DNA of 64,000 nt from Chitinophagales bacterium (lineage in GTDB: Bacteria; Bacteroidota; Bacteroidia; Chitinophagales; UBA2359). The notes beneath the pieces are model-generated. The model had not been told where the DNA came from and ran no database searches. It was given only the letters and a program-made list of their open reading frames with translations. A program made the position numbers and the translations under genes. Shown in pieces: positions 34,516 to 44,352 of the stretch (position 1 is the first letter of the stretch; every line of letters begins with the position of its first letter). The stretch spans positions 496,001 through 560,000 of the forward strand of contig JAWKLZ010000002.1 in the NCBI GenBank assembly GCA_041392475.1, in the 5' to 3' direction.

Positions 34516-36129
34516 CTAAATTCTTTTCCATTCCTCTATTTTCCAATTCTCTACATTTCTTTCTTTCTTAGAAAAGCCAATACCAACAAGATAGATGGTT
34601 TTGGGAGAGTTTTTGTATGCAGCAGTGTATTTTCGGTTTTTGATTTGTTGGATAGCATCATCGGCAGGTTCATCTAATTTGAATTCCATAATATATAGAA
34701 AATCATCGGTTTCTGCTAACAAATCCAAACGTCCTTGATGTTTCGTGATTTCGGTTTGAACATACAAACCCATAAAAGCGGTGACTAAATAAATAATGGT
34801 TTGAAAATAGCCTTCCCACACTTCAAAAGCTTTTTGCTGATTTGCTTGTGAATCTTGTTTTTTGTTTTTGGGCAATAAGTGGTAAGAGATATCCGACAAC
34901 AAAACTTTGAGTTGTTCAATAAAAACGCCTACATTTCCTTCCTCCAATGCGCCTTGCATTTTTAATAAGGCCACCCCAACCACAGAACTTGTTTGATAGG
35001 TAAAAGCTTCCAATAAATTATGAACCAATGATTTGCGTACTTCAATATTGGGATAGCCCAAAAAATAACTCATTTCATAACGCTTTCGTTTGGTTTTTTT
35101 GATGGTCAGATAACCTGTCTGAAACAACAAACCCACAATGTCCAAATTCTCAAGTGCAAATTTGTCAAAAAAAGTTTCAGGAACTTCTTTGTTTTCCAAT
35201 TCCATCGGTAGGATGCTGTTGTTGCGAATACTTTTGACCAAAAAAGTAGGAGTTCCTGTAGCAAACCAAAAATTGCCAAAATGGAATTTTCCGAAAAAAC
35301 TAAGAATCGAATAAGGATTGTATAAAAAAGCTTCTCCATCAAAAGAATAGCCATTGTACCAAAGTTTGATCCCCTGCAATATGCCCTCTTTAGACATTTT
35401 AAATTTTTCAGCAGCTTTTTGGATGTAAGCATCAAAGTAAAACAACAATTCCTTGTGGGTAATCCCTACTAAATCAGTGCTAAGGGGGTCAATCGATAAA
35501 TCCGTCAAATTATTCAAATCTGAAAATAAACTCACCTTGCTAAATTTGGAAACACCTGTGACAAATAAAAAATGAAGGTGTTCGTCTGATTCCAAATCTT
35601 TCAAAGGGCTAAAAAAATCTCTCAATACATGTTGATTTTTTTTAGCCTTCACCGTGTCCGTCAAAAAATCGACAATAGGTTTATCGTATTCATCAATCAG
35701 AACAACAACAGGTTTGCCTTTTTGTGAAATTTGCTCTACCAAAGATTTGAATTGAACAGAAAGCGAAACAGTCGAAATTTCAACATCATATTCTTTGGCA
35801 TATTTTTGAAGTTCATAACTGAGACTTTCTTCTAAGTTTTCTACCTGATAACCATAGGATGCAAAGTTGAACTTCAAAACAGGATAGGACAGCCAATCAT
35901 AGTCCTTTTTTTGACCAATGTATAAATCTTTGAATAGATCTTTGTATCCTCCAAAAATGTGTTGAAAAGTAGAAATTAAAAGTGATTTGCCAAATCGTCG
36001 AGGACGAGAAAGAAAGTACAACTTCCCCTTTGAGATCAAATTGTATATCTGTTGTGTTTTATCAACATAAATCAAGCCTTCTTCAACAATGGCTTTGAAA
36101 TTTTGTCGTCCTGTGGGTAATCCTTTCAT
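34516..36129 (-). CDS. AAA-ATPase-like/PD-(D/E)XK nuclease family protein
   Basis: The 537-residue protein is of the Bacteroidota-rich AAA-ATPase_like plus DUF1703 type. The N-terminal part has FKAIVEEGLIYVDKT, Walker A RPRRFGKS (about 43-50) and Walker B VVLIDEYDKP; the C-terminal part has the nuclease-like DLLAETDDFLYIMEFKL, with Asp and E-x-K, followed by Q-I-K-N-R-K-Y. Members are often present in many copies per genome. The function is unknown; mobile or defence roles have been suggested. It is complete and without obvious partners. Confidence 0.92.
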   Translation of the reverse strand: MKGLPTGRQNFKAIVEEGLIYVDKTQQIYNLISKGKLYFLSRPRRFGKSLLISTFQHIFGGYKDLFKDLYIGQKKDYDWLSYPVLKFNFASYGYQVENLEESLSYELQKYAKEYDVEISTVSLSVQFKSLVEQISQKGKPVVVLIDEYDKPIVDFLTDTVKAKKNQHVLRDFFSPLKDLESDEHLHFLFVTGVSKFSKVSLFSDLNNLTDLSIDPLSTDLVGITHKELLFYFDAYIQKAAEKFKMSKEGILQGIKLWYNGYSFDGEAFLYNPYSILSFFGKFHFGNFWFATGTPTFLVKSIRNNSILPMELENKEVPETFFDKFALENLDIVGLLFQTGYLTIKKTKRKRYEMSYFLGYPNIEVRKSLVHNLLEAFTYQTSSVVGVALLKMQGALEEGNVGVFIEQLKVLLSDISYHLLPKNKKQDSQANQQKAFEVWEGYFQTIIYLVTAFMGLYVQTEITKHQGRLDLLAETDDFLYIMEFKLDEPADDAIQQIKNRKYTAAYKNSPKTIYLVGIGFSKKERNVENWKIEEWKRI

Positions 36130-36185
36130 ATTCCAAAGATACAGAAATTAGACTACATAAGCCCAATAATAATACGTCTCGTTTC

Positions 36186-37061
36186 CTACTCCCACCAAGG
36201 GTAAAAATCAGGCATATCGGACGAGGATTGCTGCGTAAAATTCGGGCTGCGTTTCTCCAAAAAAGAAGCAACTCCTTCCTTTCCATCCTTCAAACTCGCA
36301 TAATAAATAGCCAAAGAATCCACTTTATGGGCTTCAACAGGATGGTCTTTAGCGGCGTTGCGGTACATCATTTGTCGGGTGAGGGTAATGGCTACTGGAC
36401 TGTGTGCCACAATTTTGCGGGCAATTTTGTAGGCTTCTTCGAGTAGTTCACCCGCAGGATAAACCCCTTTCACATAACCTGCTGCCAACACCGCTTCGGG
36501 CTTCAATATTTCACCCGTATAAGTCCATTCCAATGCCGTAGAAATGCCCACAATTCGAGGCAAAAACCAAGTAGAACAAGCTTCTGGGGTAATCCCAATT
36601 TTGTTGAACACAAAACCAATTCTTGCATATTCAGAAGCCAAACGAATGTCCATCGCACAGGTCATAGTCGCACCGATGCCCACTGCCGCACCGTTGATAG
36701 CTGCAATGACAGGCTTTTTGCAGTCGTAAATCGCCAAGGCAACTCGCCCGCCTGTATCTCTCACTCCTTCAATGATTTCGGGGTCTTCCAAACGCTTGTT
36801 CATATCGTCCATCGTAGGGTGAAAATCTTCGTTCAATCCAAAAACATTGCCTACCACAGACAAATCCATTCCTGCACAAAAAGCACGCCCTTCACCTGTG
36901 ACCACTATCACACGAATATTGTCGTCGTCGTTCGCTCTGTTGAAGACTTCAATGAGTTCATTCGCCATTTCGACCGTGAAAGCATTCAAGGCTTCTGGTC
37001 TATTCAGTGTAATTGTCAAGATGTACTCTTTGATTTCTAATTTTAATGTGTTATATTTCAT
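36186..37061 (-). CDS. Enoyl-CoA hydratase/isomerase family (crotonase)
   Basis: The product has 291 residues with crotonase hallmarks: ITLNRPEALNAF at the start, the oxyanion-hole segments GRAFCAGMDL and INGAAVGIGA, and a C-terminal helical region. The acidic catalytic Glu of typical hydratases is not certain here: after the second loop the sequence reads RIGFVFNKIGITPEACSTWFLP, closer to isomerase-like members. It probably acts on acyl-CoA in fatty-acid breakdown. It sits between the AAA protein gene and the helicase gene, all leftward. Confidence 0.9.
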   Translation of the reverse strand: MKYNTLKLEIKEYILTITLNRPEALNAFTVEMANELIEVFNRANDDDNIRVIVVTGEGRAFCAGMDLSVVGNVFGLNEDFHPTMDDMNKRLEDPEIIEGVRDTGGRVALAIYDCKKPVIAAINGAAVGIGATMTCAMDIRLASEYARIGFVFNKIGITPEACSTWFLPRIVGISTALEWTYTGEILKPEAVLAAGYVKGVYPAGELLEEAYKIARKIVAHSPVAITLTRQMMYRNAAKDHPVEAHKVDSLAIYYASLKDGKEGVASFLEKRSPNFTQQSSSDMPDFYPWWE

Positions 37062-37116
37062 GAATTAAAATGAAAATAAAAATGAAAAAAAGCTGCTTGC
37101 TCTATCCAATGTCCAA

Positions 37117-38259
37117 CTAATACCCATGCAAATCCACCTCTTCTGTATAACTCAATTGAATCCATTTGCCCATTTTCTTCTGAATGATTTTGAAGTGGTG
37201 CAATTCGTCATTTGTCACCAACGAAATTGCTTCACCCGAAGCCTCTGCCCGTCCCGTTCGACCGATGCGGTGAATGTAATCTTTGGGTGAGCGGGGCAAT
37301 TCGTAGTTGATGACACAAGGTAAAAATTCGATGTCAATTCCACGAGAAAGAAGGTCGGTTGTGACCAATACTTGTACTTCTCCCGACTTGAATTTTGCCA
37401 AAGCTTTTGTTCTTGCGCCTTGACTTTTTTGGCTGTGAATACACAAGGCTTCAATGCCATTTTTGTTTAGTTTGATGGCAATATTGGTGGCTTTTTTGGT
37501 AGAAGAAGCGAAAACCAAAACCTGTTTTAGTTCTTTTGTTTTAATCAAATAGCGGAGGAAAGGCCCTTTTCTTTCTTCTGCCACCAAGTATGCAGATTGG
37601 TGAATCAAGTCAATATTAGTACTTTCAGTTTCAATTTCTATGACTGTTGGTTCTTCCAACAACATCTGCTTGATTTCCTTTACCTCTTTGCTAAGCGTTG
37701 CAGAAAACAGGAGATTTTGTCTTTTTTGGGGTAAGAGGGCAAGGATTTCATTGATTTCGTCTTGAAAACTGCGATTCAACATTTTGTCGGCTTCATCCAA
37801 TATCAGTGTTTTGACATCCGATAGGTGTACTGCTTTAGAAGCGACCAACTCCAATAATCTGCCTGGTGTTGCGGTCAAAACATGAACATTTTGGAGCGCA
37901 ATCATTTGAGGATTGATAGATACGCCTCCAAAAACGGCCAAAGATTTGATGCGTTGTGGCATGACCTTTCCAAATTGTTGAAAAATCTCATTCACCTGCA
38001 TCGCCAATTCTCTTGTAGGCACTAAGACCAATACCTTTACCTGTCTGTTTTTCAGAGGTGCACCTTTCTGCAAGTTCATCAAAACAGGCAACACGAAACT
38101 TGCCGTTTTTCCTGAACCAGTTTGTGCAATACCCAATACATCTTTGCCGCTTAAAATGGTAGGTATGGCGGCTTTTTGGATGGGAGTTGGTTGTTTGTAA
38201 TTGAGTGTGGCTAAAGCTTCAATCAAAGGAGGGGCTAAACCCAAATCGTTAAATGACAT
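37117..38259 (-). CDS. DEAD-box RNA helicase
   Basis: The 380-residue product has a complete helicase core: Q motif in YKQPTPIQ, motif I AQTGSGKT, Ia PTRELAMQ, II LDEADKML, III SAT, V ATDLLSRGIDIE-type (here TTDLLSRGID), VI HRIGRTGRA. There is no long C-terminal extension, so it is a short RhlE-type enzyme. The first motif II Asp-Glu-Ala-Asp is intact. It unwinds or remodels RNA, probably in ribosome assembly or RNA decay. Confidence 0.95.
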   Translation of the reverse strand: MSFNDLGLAPPLIEALATLNYKQPTPIQKAAIPTILSGKDVLGIAQTGSGKTASFVLPVLMNLQKGAPLKNRQVKVLVLVPTRELAMQVNEIFQQFGKVMPQRIKSLAVFGGVSINPQMIALQNVHVLTATPGRLLELVASKAVHLSDVKTLILDEADKMLNRSFQDEINEILALLPQKRQNLLFSATLSKEVKEIKQMLLEEPTVIEIETESTNIDLIHQSAYLVAEERKGPFLRYLIKTKELKQVLVFASSTKKATNIAIKLNKNGIEALCIHSQKSQGARTKALAKFKSGEVQVLVTTDLLSRGIDIEFLPCVINYELPRSPKDYIHRIGRTGRAEASGEAISLVTNDELHHFKIIQKKMGKWIQLSYTEEVDLHGY

Positions 38260-38514
38260 TTTGTGGTATGTGTTTAATTGACTTTATTAGGAAGGATTCT
38301 GGATTAGCTTATCGGAAAAACAAACGAGAGGGTGTTCTATTGCTGGTAGTGTTCAGTCAAGTTTGAATTGAAGAGTTGACCGTTTAATTCTCCAGCAATT
38401 TACCGATTTGGAGCAAAGACTTCCGAAATTTTTGCTTTGAAAAGAACTTGGCAACAAAAATAATCCGCCATTCTTCCTGAATAAATTTTGGAAGTCTATA
38501 GGGAGCGTATTTAT

Positions 38515-38886
38515 CTATTTAGCCCTCATAGCTATCACATACGCTGCTACTGCGTTGATTTGTGCTTCGCTCAATATTTCTTCATAAGGAGTCATTAGCC
38601 CTTTGCCTTTTTGAATACGGGTAATGACTTCTGCTTCGGGAAGTGCGGAAGCGGTCAAATCACCTGCGCCATTGATTCCTAATTTTCCATCGGCACCATG
38701 ACAGGCTACACAAAACTGACTATAGACTTTTTTGCCTAATTCAGCATTATTGCCTTCTGTATTTGAGGTTTCAGCTACTTCTTTTACAGGAGTAGAATTG
38801 TTTTCTTTTGGAGGAGTGCTTTCTCCACAAGACCAAAGTGCAAAAATAAGTGCAAATACTGTTGAAAAAATGATTGTTCGATTCAT
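38515..38886 (-). CDS. Lipoprotein mono-haem cytochrome c
   Basis: The start at ATG 38886 (MNRTIIFSTVF) gives 123 residues with a signal ending in a lipobox LWSC (Cys at about 20). A Thr/Asn/Glu-rich linker follows, then a class I cytochrome c domain with CVACHG and a later Met in GLMTPYEE as the likely sixth ligand. It should be anchored in a membrane facing the periplasm and carry electrons, possibly to the cbb3 oxidase. Upstream residues in the longer frame would break the signal peptide. Confidence 0.9.
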   Translation of the reverse strand: MNRTIIFSTVFALIFALWSCGESTPPKENNSTPVKEVAETSNTEGNNAELGKKVYSQFCVACHGADGKLGINGAGDLTASALPEAEVITRIQKGKGLMTPYEEILSEAQINAVAAYVIAMRAK

Positions 38887-39000
38887 GTTATGAGTTAATT
38901 TTGAGGATAAGATTACGAAATTTTTCAAGATTTTGGTAATCTACGCTTATCTTTAAGCTACAATTTTAAGTCAAAATAAAAATCGCAATAAAATCGAACT

Positions 39001-40029
39001 ATGTTTCAATTTGAAAATGAACAGTATTTGTGGGGTTTGGTACTTGTGCCAATGCTTTATTTTTTGTTTTGGATGAATAGACGCTGGCGACAAAAGGCCA
39101 TAGAACGTTTTGGAGAGCAAGATTTGGTGAGTCGTTTGGTTCCCGATTTTTCGGAGCGCAAACAAGGAGTTAAAATTTTCTTATATCTACTTACCATTGT
39201 TTTTATTGTCATTGCTTTAGCGAATCCTCAATTGGGTTCACAGCTCGAAAAGGTACAGCGAAAAGGGATTGATGTGATGGTGGCCATTGATGTGTCAAAA
39301 AGTATGATGGCCGAAGATGTACAGCCAACTCGGTTGGATCGTGCCAAACAATTGTTGTCTAGGTTGATAGATGGCATGAGCAATGATAGGATTGGCATTA
39401 TTGTTTTTGCAGGTCATGCTTATCTGCAAATGCCTTTGACTGTAGATTATGCGGCTGCAAAACTTTTTTTGCAGACCATTAACACAGATATTGTTCCTAC
39501 TCAGGGTACTGCAATTGGTGAGGCAATTGAATTGTCGAGGGAATCTTTTGAAGAGGAGAGTGAAAAAAATAGGGCTTTGATTATTATTTCGGATGGCGAA
39601 AATCATGAAGAAGGAGCTATTGAGAAAGCAGAGGAAGCTGCAAATGAAGGTATTAAAGTATTCGCATTGGGTGTTGGTTCTGTTGAGGGAAGTTCTATTC
39701 CTGTGTATATGCAGGGGCGAAAGGTGGGCTACAAACAAGATCGGAGTGGTCAGTTGGTAGTATCTAAGTTGAATGAGGAGGTATTGAAGGAAATCGCTCA
39801 AAAAACAGGAGGGAAATATTTCCTTATTAAAGGCGCACGAAATGAGATTGCAGTGGTGATTGATGAATTGAACAACATTGAAAAACGGGATTTTGAAGAC
39901 TATGTTTTTACCGACTATGCCGATCAATTTCAGTATTTTATTGGTTTTGCAGTGCTTTTGATGATTTTGGGCTTTTTTACTTCTGAGAGGAAAAGTGGCT
40001 GGTTCAGTCGTTGGAAATTATTTGAGTAA
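39001..40029 (+). CDS. BatB-like VWA-domain membrane protein
   Basis: The 342-residue product has two N-terminal membrane helices (about 10-25 and 58-78), a von Willebrand A domain with the MIDAS motif DVSKSM in VAIDVSKSM followed by DVQPTRLDRAK, and a C-terminal helix (about 310-330) before a charged tail. This layout matches BatA/BatB aerotolerance proteins, which usually sit in a moxR-bat operon; here the partner genes are absent. The MIDAS Asp-x-Ser-x-Ser and later Asp in ISDGENHE are intact. Confidence 0.87.
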   Translation: MFQFENEQYLWGLVLVPMLYFLFWMNRRWRQKAIERFGEQDLVSRLVPDFSERKQGVKIFLYLLTIVFIVIALANPQLGSQLEKVQRKGIDVMVAIDVSKSMMAEDVQPTRLDRAKQLLSRLIDGMSNDRIGIIVFAGHAYLQMPLTVDYAAAKLFLQTINTDIVPTQGTAIGEAIELSRESFEEESEKNRALIIISDGENHEEGAIEKAEEAANEGIKVFALGVGSVEGSSIPVYMQGRKVGYKQDRSGQLVVSKLNEEVLKEIAQKTGGKYFLIKGARNEIAVVIDELNNIEKRDFEDYVFTDYADQFQYFIGFAVLLMILGFFTSERKSGWFSRWKLFE

Positions 40030-40075
40030 AATCCAGTAAGAAAAGATTTTAAACTTAAAAAGTGAATAGTATTTA

Positions 40076-40930
40076 ATGGAACTTATGTTTTCGTCAGAGG
40101 ATTTATTGAAAGCTAAGAAACGGCAGGATTTATTGGATATTGCTGACAAAAAAGGCATCAATCTAAAAAAGCACCTGAGAAATCTGCGCTATGAAGAAGA
40201 GTTGGAGTTGCTGCAAACGGAATTGGTGAATCTTCAGCATTGGGTGGTCAAGAAAAAGATGAGGGTTGCCGTTATTTTTGAAGGAAGGGATGCGGCTGGA
40301 AAGGGAGGTTCTATCAAGAGGTTTATAGAGCATCTAAATCCTCGTTCGGCGGGGGTTGTAGCTCTTGCAAAACCTACGGAAGTAGAGCAAGGTCAGTGGT
40401 ATTTTAGGAGATACATCAAAGAATTGCCGAATGCTGGTGAAATTGTGTTTTTTGATAGAAGCTGGTACAATAGAGCTGTGGTAGAGCCCGTGATGGGCTT
40501 CTGCAATAAAAAACAGTACCATGATTTTATGAGGCAAGTCTCAGAATTTGAACACATGTTGTATGAAGATGGCGTTAAATTAATTAAATTTTGGTTTTCT
40601 ATTTCTAAAGAAGAACAGCAAAGGCGTTTTAAATCAAGACTTCAAAATCCTTTGAAGGTTTGGAAATTTAGCCCTGTAGATATGAAAGGGCAAGAGCTTT
40701 GGAATGAATATACGCACTACAAAGAAGTGATGTTTTCAAAAACACATACGCCTTTTAGCCCGTGGATCATCGTAAAAACGAATGATAAGAGAACTGCTCG
40801 ATTGGAAAGTATGCGGTACGTGCTTTCGCAGTTCGATTATACGGGTAAACTTAAAGCTAAAGTGTCTTTGCTTTCTGACCCAAATGTGATTTTTAGATAT
40901 TATAGAGATTTGAACCAAAATATAAAATAA
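40076..40930 (+). CDS. ppk2: Polyphosphate kinase 2 family, first copy
   Basis: The 284-residue single-domain PPK2 has Walker A GRDAAGKGG (about 70-78), the lid segment YFRRYIKELP and Walker B region FDRSWYNRAV (about 127-135). PPK2 enzymes use polyphosphate to phosphorylate nucleotides such as ADP or GDP, or act in reverse. A short Lys/Arg-rich N-terminal stretch precedes the core. It starts 47 bases after the BatB-like gene and ends 3 bases before a second PPK2 gene, so the two are certainly co-transcribed. Confidence 0.95.
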   Translation: MELMFSSEDLLKAKKRQDLLDIADKKGINLKKHLRNLRYEEELELLQTELVNLQHWVVKKKMRVAVIFEGRDAAGKGGSIKRFIEHLNPRSAGVVALAKPTEVEQGQWYFRRYIKELPNAGEIVFFDRSWYNRAVVEPVMGFCNKKQYHDFMRQVSEFEHMLYEDGVKLIKFWFSISKEEQQRRFKSRLQNPLKVWKFSPVDMKGQELWNEYTHYKEVMFSKTHTPFSPWIIVKTNDKRTARLESMRYVLSQFDYTGKLKAKVSLLSDPNVIFRYYRDLNQNIK

Positions 40931-40933
40931 GTT

Positions 40934-41713
40934 ATGTTAAAACAAGATTTATCAGAGGAGGATTTACAGATTATTAACTCAAAAATAGGATTGAAATCTT
41001 TGTTGAGTGATAAGACTGTAAATCTTGAAAAGGCTCTTCGATTGGCGAAATATGAATTGAAACTCAGAGAATTGCAGTCTGAATTGATTCAACTACAAAA
41101 TTGGGCTATTGAAGGTGATAAAAAAGTAGTGATTTTATTTGAAGGAAGAGATGCTGCTGGTAAGGGGGGAGCTATTAGGAGGATTACTGCACACATTAAT
41201 CCGAGATATTATCGAATATTTGCTTTACCTAAACCTACGTCAGAGGAAGAGGGGCAATGGTATTTTCAACGGTATGTGAATCGTTTGCCGAAGCCTGGCG
41301 AGATTGTTTTATTTGATAGGAGTTGGTACAATAGAGCAGTTGTAGAACCCGTCAATGGTTTTTGTACTGAGGAAGAATACCATGTTTTTATGGGGCAGGT
41401 GAATGATTTTGAAAGGATGATTATTGAGTCCGGTACTTACTTGATTAAATTTTATTTTTCGATTACGAAAGCAGAGCAGGCCAAGCGATTCAAAGACATC
41501 AAAAGTAATCCACTCAAAAAATGGAAAATGACTCCTGTGGATGAACGTGCTCAGGAACTGTGGGATGAATACACGAAATACAAGAAAAAAATGTTTGAAA
41601 AAACGCATACGGACTTTTCTCCGTGGATTATCATTGATGCAGATAAAAAAACGGAGGCGAGAGTAGCGGTTATTGAACATATTCTGAAAACTATTCCTTA
41701 TCCAAAAGGCTGA
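40934..41713 (+). CDS. ppk2: Polyphosphate kinase 2 family, second copy
   Basis: The 259-residue product is a paralogue of the gene just upstream, sharing GRDAAGKGG, the Q-W-Y-F-x-R-Y lid and DRSWYNRAVVEPV. It differs in its N-terminal region (SEEDLQIINSKIGLK) and elsewhere. A pair of adjacent single-domain PPK2 genes suggests a heteromer or division of nucleotide preference, which is inference. It is convergent with the ydjM-like gene (32 bases). Confidence 0.95.
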   Translation: MLKQDLSEEDLQIINSKIGLKSLLSDKTVNLEKALRLAKYELKLRELQSELIQLQNWAIEGDKKVVILFEGRDAAGKGGAIRRITAHINPRYYRIFALPKPTSEEEGQWYFQRYVNRLPKPGEIVLFDRSWYNRAVVEPVNGFCTEEEYHVFMGQVNDFERMIIESGTYLIKFYFSITKAEQAKRFKDIKSNPLKKWKMTPVDERAQELWDEYTKYKKKMFEKTHTDFSPWIIIDADKKTEARVAVIEHILKTIPYPKG

Positions 41714-41744
41714 TTATTAAGAAAAAATAAGACTTATCTTTTTA

Positions 41745-42290
41745 TCAACTTCGGTTTTTTAGCATTTTCTGCAATTGAAAAATTCCTACTAACACAATCG
41801 AGGGAATCCATACCCAAATAAGCTCTGATTTGAAGGCTCGCCATCCCCATTGTGTGAAAAACCTACTAATGCCTAAGGGCGAAACATTGATGGGACGAAA
41901 AGGAAAGAAATAACGCTCGGCACTGAATGGCGCAAAAAATGCACAACCTCGTCCGCCATTGGTCATGGCATCTAACAAAGCATGTGAGAAGGTGATTGCT
42001 GTAAAGAATAGACAGTATGCCCACCATTTTCGGGAGAATAGGGATAGGTTACGGTAAAAAATAAGATTGATAAAAAGGCCTAACAGAAAGGAAAAGAACA
42101 AAGAGTGGGTGAAACCTCTATGCCCAAACATACTCTCATAAGGAACGCCCATTTTGAAGCCCAAAACGTCTGCATCTGGAATGACTGCACAAAAGATGGC
42201 CAATAAGCACAATTTCCAAAAGGAATGGTTGGGGCGGACTATTTTACTACCCGCTATGGCTACTACGGCATGAGAAAAGGCGGAAGGCAT
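41745..42290 (-). CDS. YdjM-like inner-membrane metal-dependent hydrolase (DUF457)
   Basis: The 181-residue product has about four membrane segments and the conserved DUF457 residues: MPSAFSHAVVAI at the start, CAVIPDADVLGF, FGHRGFTHSLFF and FSHALLDAMTNGG. The His and Asp positions suggest a membrane-embedded metal site. In E. coli ydjM is LexA-controlled; no LexA-type operator was recognised here. The substrate is unknown. Confidence 0.9.
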   Translation of the reverse strand: MPSAFSHAVVAIAGSKIVRPNHSFWKLCLLAIFCAVIPDADVLGFKMGVPYESMFGHRGFTHSLFFSFLLGLFINLIFYRNLSLFSRKWWAYCLFFTAITFSHALLDAMTNGGRGCAFFAPFSAERYFFPFRPINVSPLGISRFFTQWGWRAFKSELIWVWIPSIVLVGIFQLQKMLKNRS

Positions 42291-42404
42291 TCTCTGTTAT
42301 TTTAGGTTAAATTTGAAGTGAATTCTTGGCAATAGAAAAAAATAGTCAATGAGAATCTGTGATTATTTTGATTTTCATTGGCTTTAGATTGAGTATTTTT
42401 TTTT

Positions 42405-43259
42405 CTACTGGTCTTTCTTATTAGCAGTACTTGCAGCAGGTTTGTCCACAGTAGGCATCATGCTACTTTCTTGGTCTGAAGTAGTTTTACCATCATCGTT
42501 AGTGGGTATTTCTTCCTTTGCAGGTGTGGGATCAGGTTCTGACAATTTTGGTGAAGCATACGGAGAAGGAGAGGCAGTTGTTGCTGTTTTAGTAGGCATC
42601 ATGTTTTCGGTAAGTGCCAATCCTTTGAGGTGAATCACTGTATTTTGAGGAGAGGTATTGGCTATGATGGTGACGTGTTTATCTTGCATACCAATTTTTC
42701 CAGTAGAATCAAAAGTGACTTTTACCTTGCTTCGTCCACCTGGGGGGATTGGTTCAGTAGGTACTTCTGGAATGGTGCATCCACAGGTAGAGTTGGCATC
42801 TACAATGATCAAAGGCACTTCGCCAGTATTGGTGAAATAATAGTCATGTTCTACTTTTGTACCTACTTTTACCGTTCCAAAATTGTATTCTTTTTCATCA
42901 AATTTGAATTGGGCTACTGGAGCAGCAGGCTTTTGGGGTTTTGGAGGGGTGGCGGGCATATTCATTGTAACAGCTTTCTTTTCGGTTTTTTTCTCGGCTA
43001 CAATTTTTGTTTCTGTTTTCTTTTCAGCTTCCTCGTTAACTATTGCAGCCTCATTTTCATCTGCAATAGTGGCGTTTGTAGAGTCTTCAATTGCAGTAAT
43101 GACTTCCTCGATTGTTACTGAATCTGTATGGTGGTTGGCTGTTGTTTCTTCAACAACGTTTGTGTTTTTTTGGGTGGTGTTATCATTTTGACAGCTGAAC
43201 ATGAGTAGGTTTAGTACAGCTAGGATGACAATAATGCTCAATAAATATGACTTTTTCAT
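42405..43259 (-). CDS. DUF1573 (ASH-like) lipoprotein
   Basis: The product has 284 residues. A signal peptide ends in a lipobox LMFSC (Cys at about 23). A long low-complexity linker rich in Thr, Glu, Lys and Ala follows, then one DUF1573 domain with EYNFGTVKVG, FTNTGEVPL, STCGCTIPE and PPGGRSKVKVTFDS. A second low-complexity Pro/Thr/Ser tail ends the protein. Immunoglobulin-like DUF1573 domains are common in secreted Bacteroidota proteins. The role is unknown; the two disordered arms suggest a surface spacer. Confidence 0.88.
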   Translation of the reverse strand: MKKSYLLSIIVILAVLNLLMFSCQNDNTTQKNTNVVEETTANHHTDSVTIEEVITAIEDSTNATIADENEAAIVNEEAEKKTETKIVAEKKTEKKAVTMNMPATPPKPQKPAAPVAQFKFDEKEYNFGTVKVGTKVEHDYYFTNTGEVPLIIVDANSTCGCTIPEVPTEPIPPGGRSKVKVTFDSTGKIGMQDKHVTIIANTSPQNTVIHLKGLALTENMMPTKTATTASPSPYASPKLSEPDPTPAKEEIPTNDDGKTTSDQESSMMPTVDKPAASTANKKDQ

Positions 43260-43326
43260 GACACTTTATTTTAATGTGAATTACGCTAATATAATCTATT
43301 TCAAATAATAAAACAAAAAAAGTGCC

Positions 43327-44280
43327 TTAAAATCCAACTAACCCCCTACCGAGTTTGATAATGCGACCTTCTTCCTTCAAAGTGTTCATCATTTTATCCA
43401 AAATGCCATTGATAAAATCTTTGCTTTTGGGAGTGCTGTAAAACTTCGATATATCTATATACTCGTTGATAGATACTTTTACAGGAATCGTTGGAAAATA
43501 GAGTAGTTCAGAAAGTGCTAATTGCAGTAAAATAACATCGATTTGTGAAACCCTTTCGAGTTCCCAATTCTTAAGTTGAGGGGTAATCAGTGCGATTAAT
43601 TCTTCTTTGTATTTGAGGGTGTGCTGCAATAACTCTTTGCCAAATTGCACTTTTTCATCCCAATCACGCACCTTTCTAAGGGCTACTATTGGAGCATTAT
43701 TGGAAGGGGCTTTGAAGTTTAGAATCAAGCTAGTGATAGCACTTTCGACGGCTTCATCATCGTCGACCCAATTGGTGAAATGGTCGTCCAAATAATCGCC
43801 ATAAAGTTCACTCGCCTGCATGATGTCTTTAAAAAGGAATTTCAACAGTTGTTTATCTCCTTTCGTTTTTGGTTCTTCTTGGTTTATGTATTCTTGGTAT
43901 TGAGGCGTTTTTACGAAAATCTTGTACAATTCTTTCACCACGTTCGGTTCAATCAAGTATTTTAGTTTTTCCGCTTTTATCCTTTGTTGAAATTCTTCAT
44001 CAGTCACTATTCCTTGGATAATCTTGTTGTCCCAAAGACGAGTAGAGAGGTTTTTGTCCTCATCTGTTACCAAGTGTTTTCTAGACCTTTTGTTCTTATC
44101 TTCAGTCACATATCGAGCTATTTCTGTGAGCATTAGAACTTGATACAAAAAAAGGCGATACACATTGTCAATACTTTTCTGAAACAGATTCTGTATGCCT
44201 TGCTCAGACATCGATGAATTTTGCTGACAGGCATAAATCGCCTGTAATACTTTTATTCTTAAAGATCTTCGAGTAAGCAT
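43327..44280 (-). CDS. nusB: Transcription antitermination factor NusB (long form)
   Basis: The 317-residue product is about twice the usual NusB length, as in many Bacteroidota. The start MLTRRSLRIKVLQAIYA is the usual NusB opening (Arg-rich, then a helix). The C-terminal third holds the NusB fold signature with LALSELLYFPTIPVKVSINEYIDISKFYSTPKSKDFINGIL split over positions 245-290. NusB forms the antitermination complex on rRNA operons with NusE/S10. It starts 72 bases upstream of the COX3-like stop side and is leftward. Confidence 0.94.
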   Translation of the reverse strand: MLTRRSLRIKVLQAIYACQQNSSMSEQGIQNLFQKSIDNVYRLFLYQVLMLTEIARYVTEDKNKRSRKHLVTDEDKNLSTRLWDNKIIQGIVTDEEFQQRIKAEKLKYLIEPNVVKELYKIFVKTPQYQEYINQEEPKTKGDKQLLKFLFKDIMQASELYGDYLDDHFTNWVDDDEAVESAITSLILNFKAPSNNAPIVALRKVRDWDEKVQFGKELLQHTLKYKEELIALITPQLKNWELERVSQIDVILLQLALSELLYFPTIPVKVSINEYIDISKFYSTPKSKDFINGILDKMMNTLKEEGRIIKLGRGLVGF

Positions 44281-44352
44281 TTTCTTATGTTTTTATTTGT
44301 CTGTGATTTAAGCAGACAAAATACGCCTCAAAATTAGACAATTTTTTTGTTT

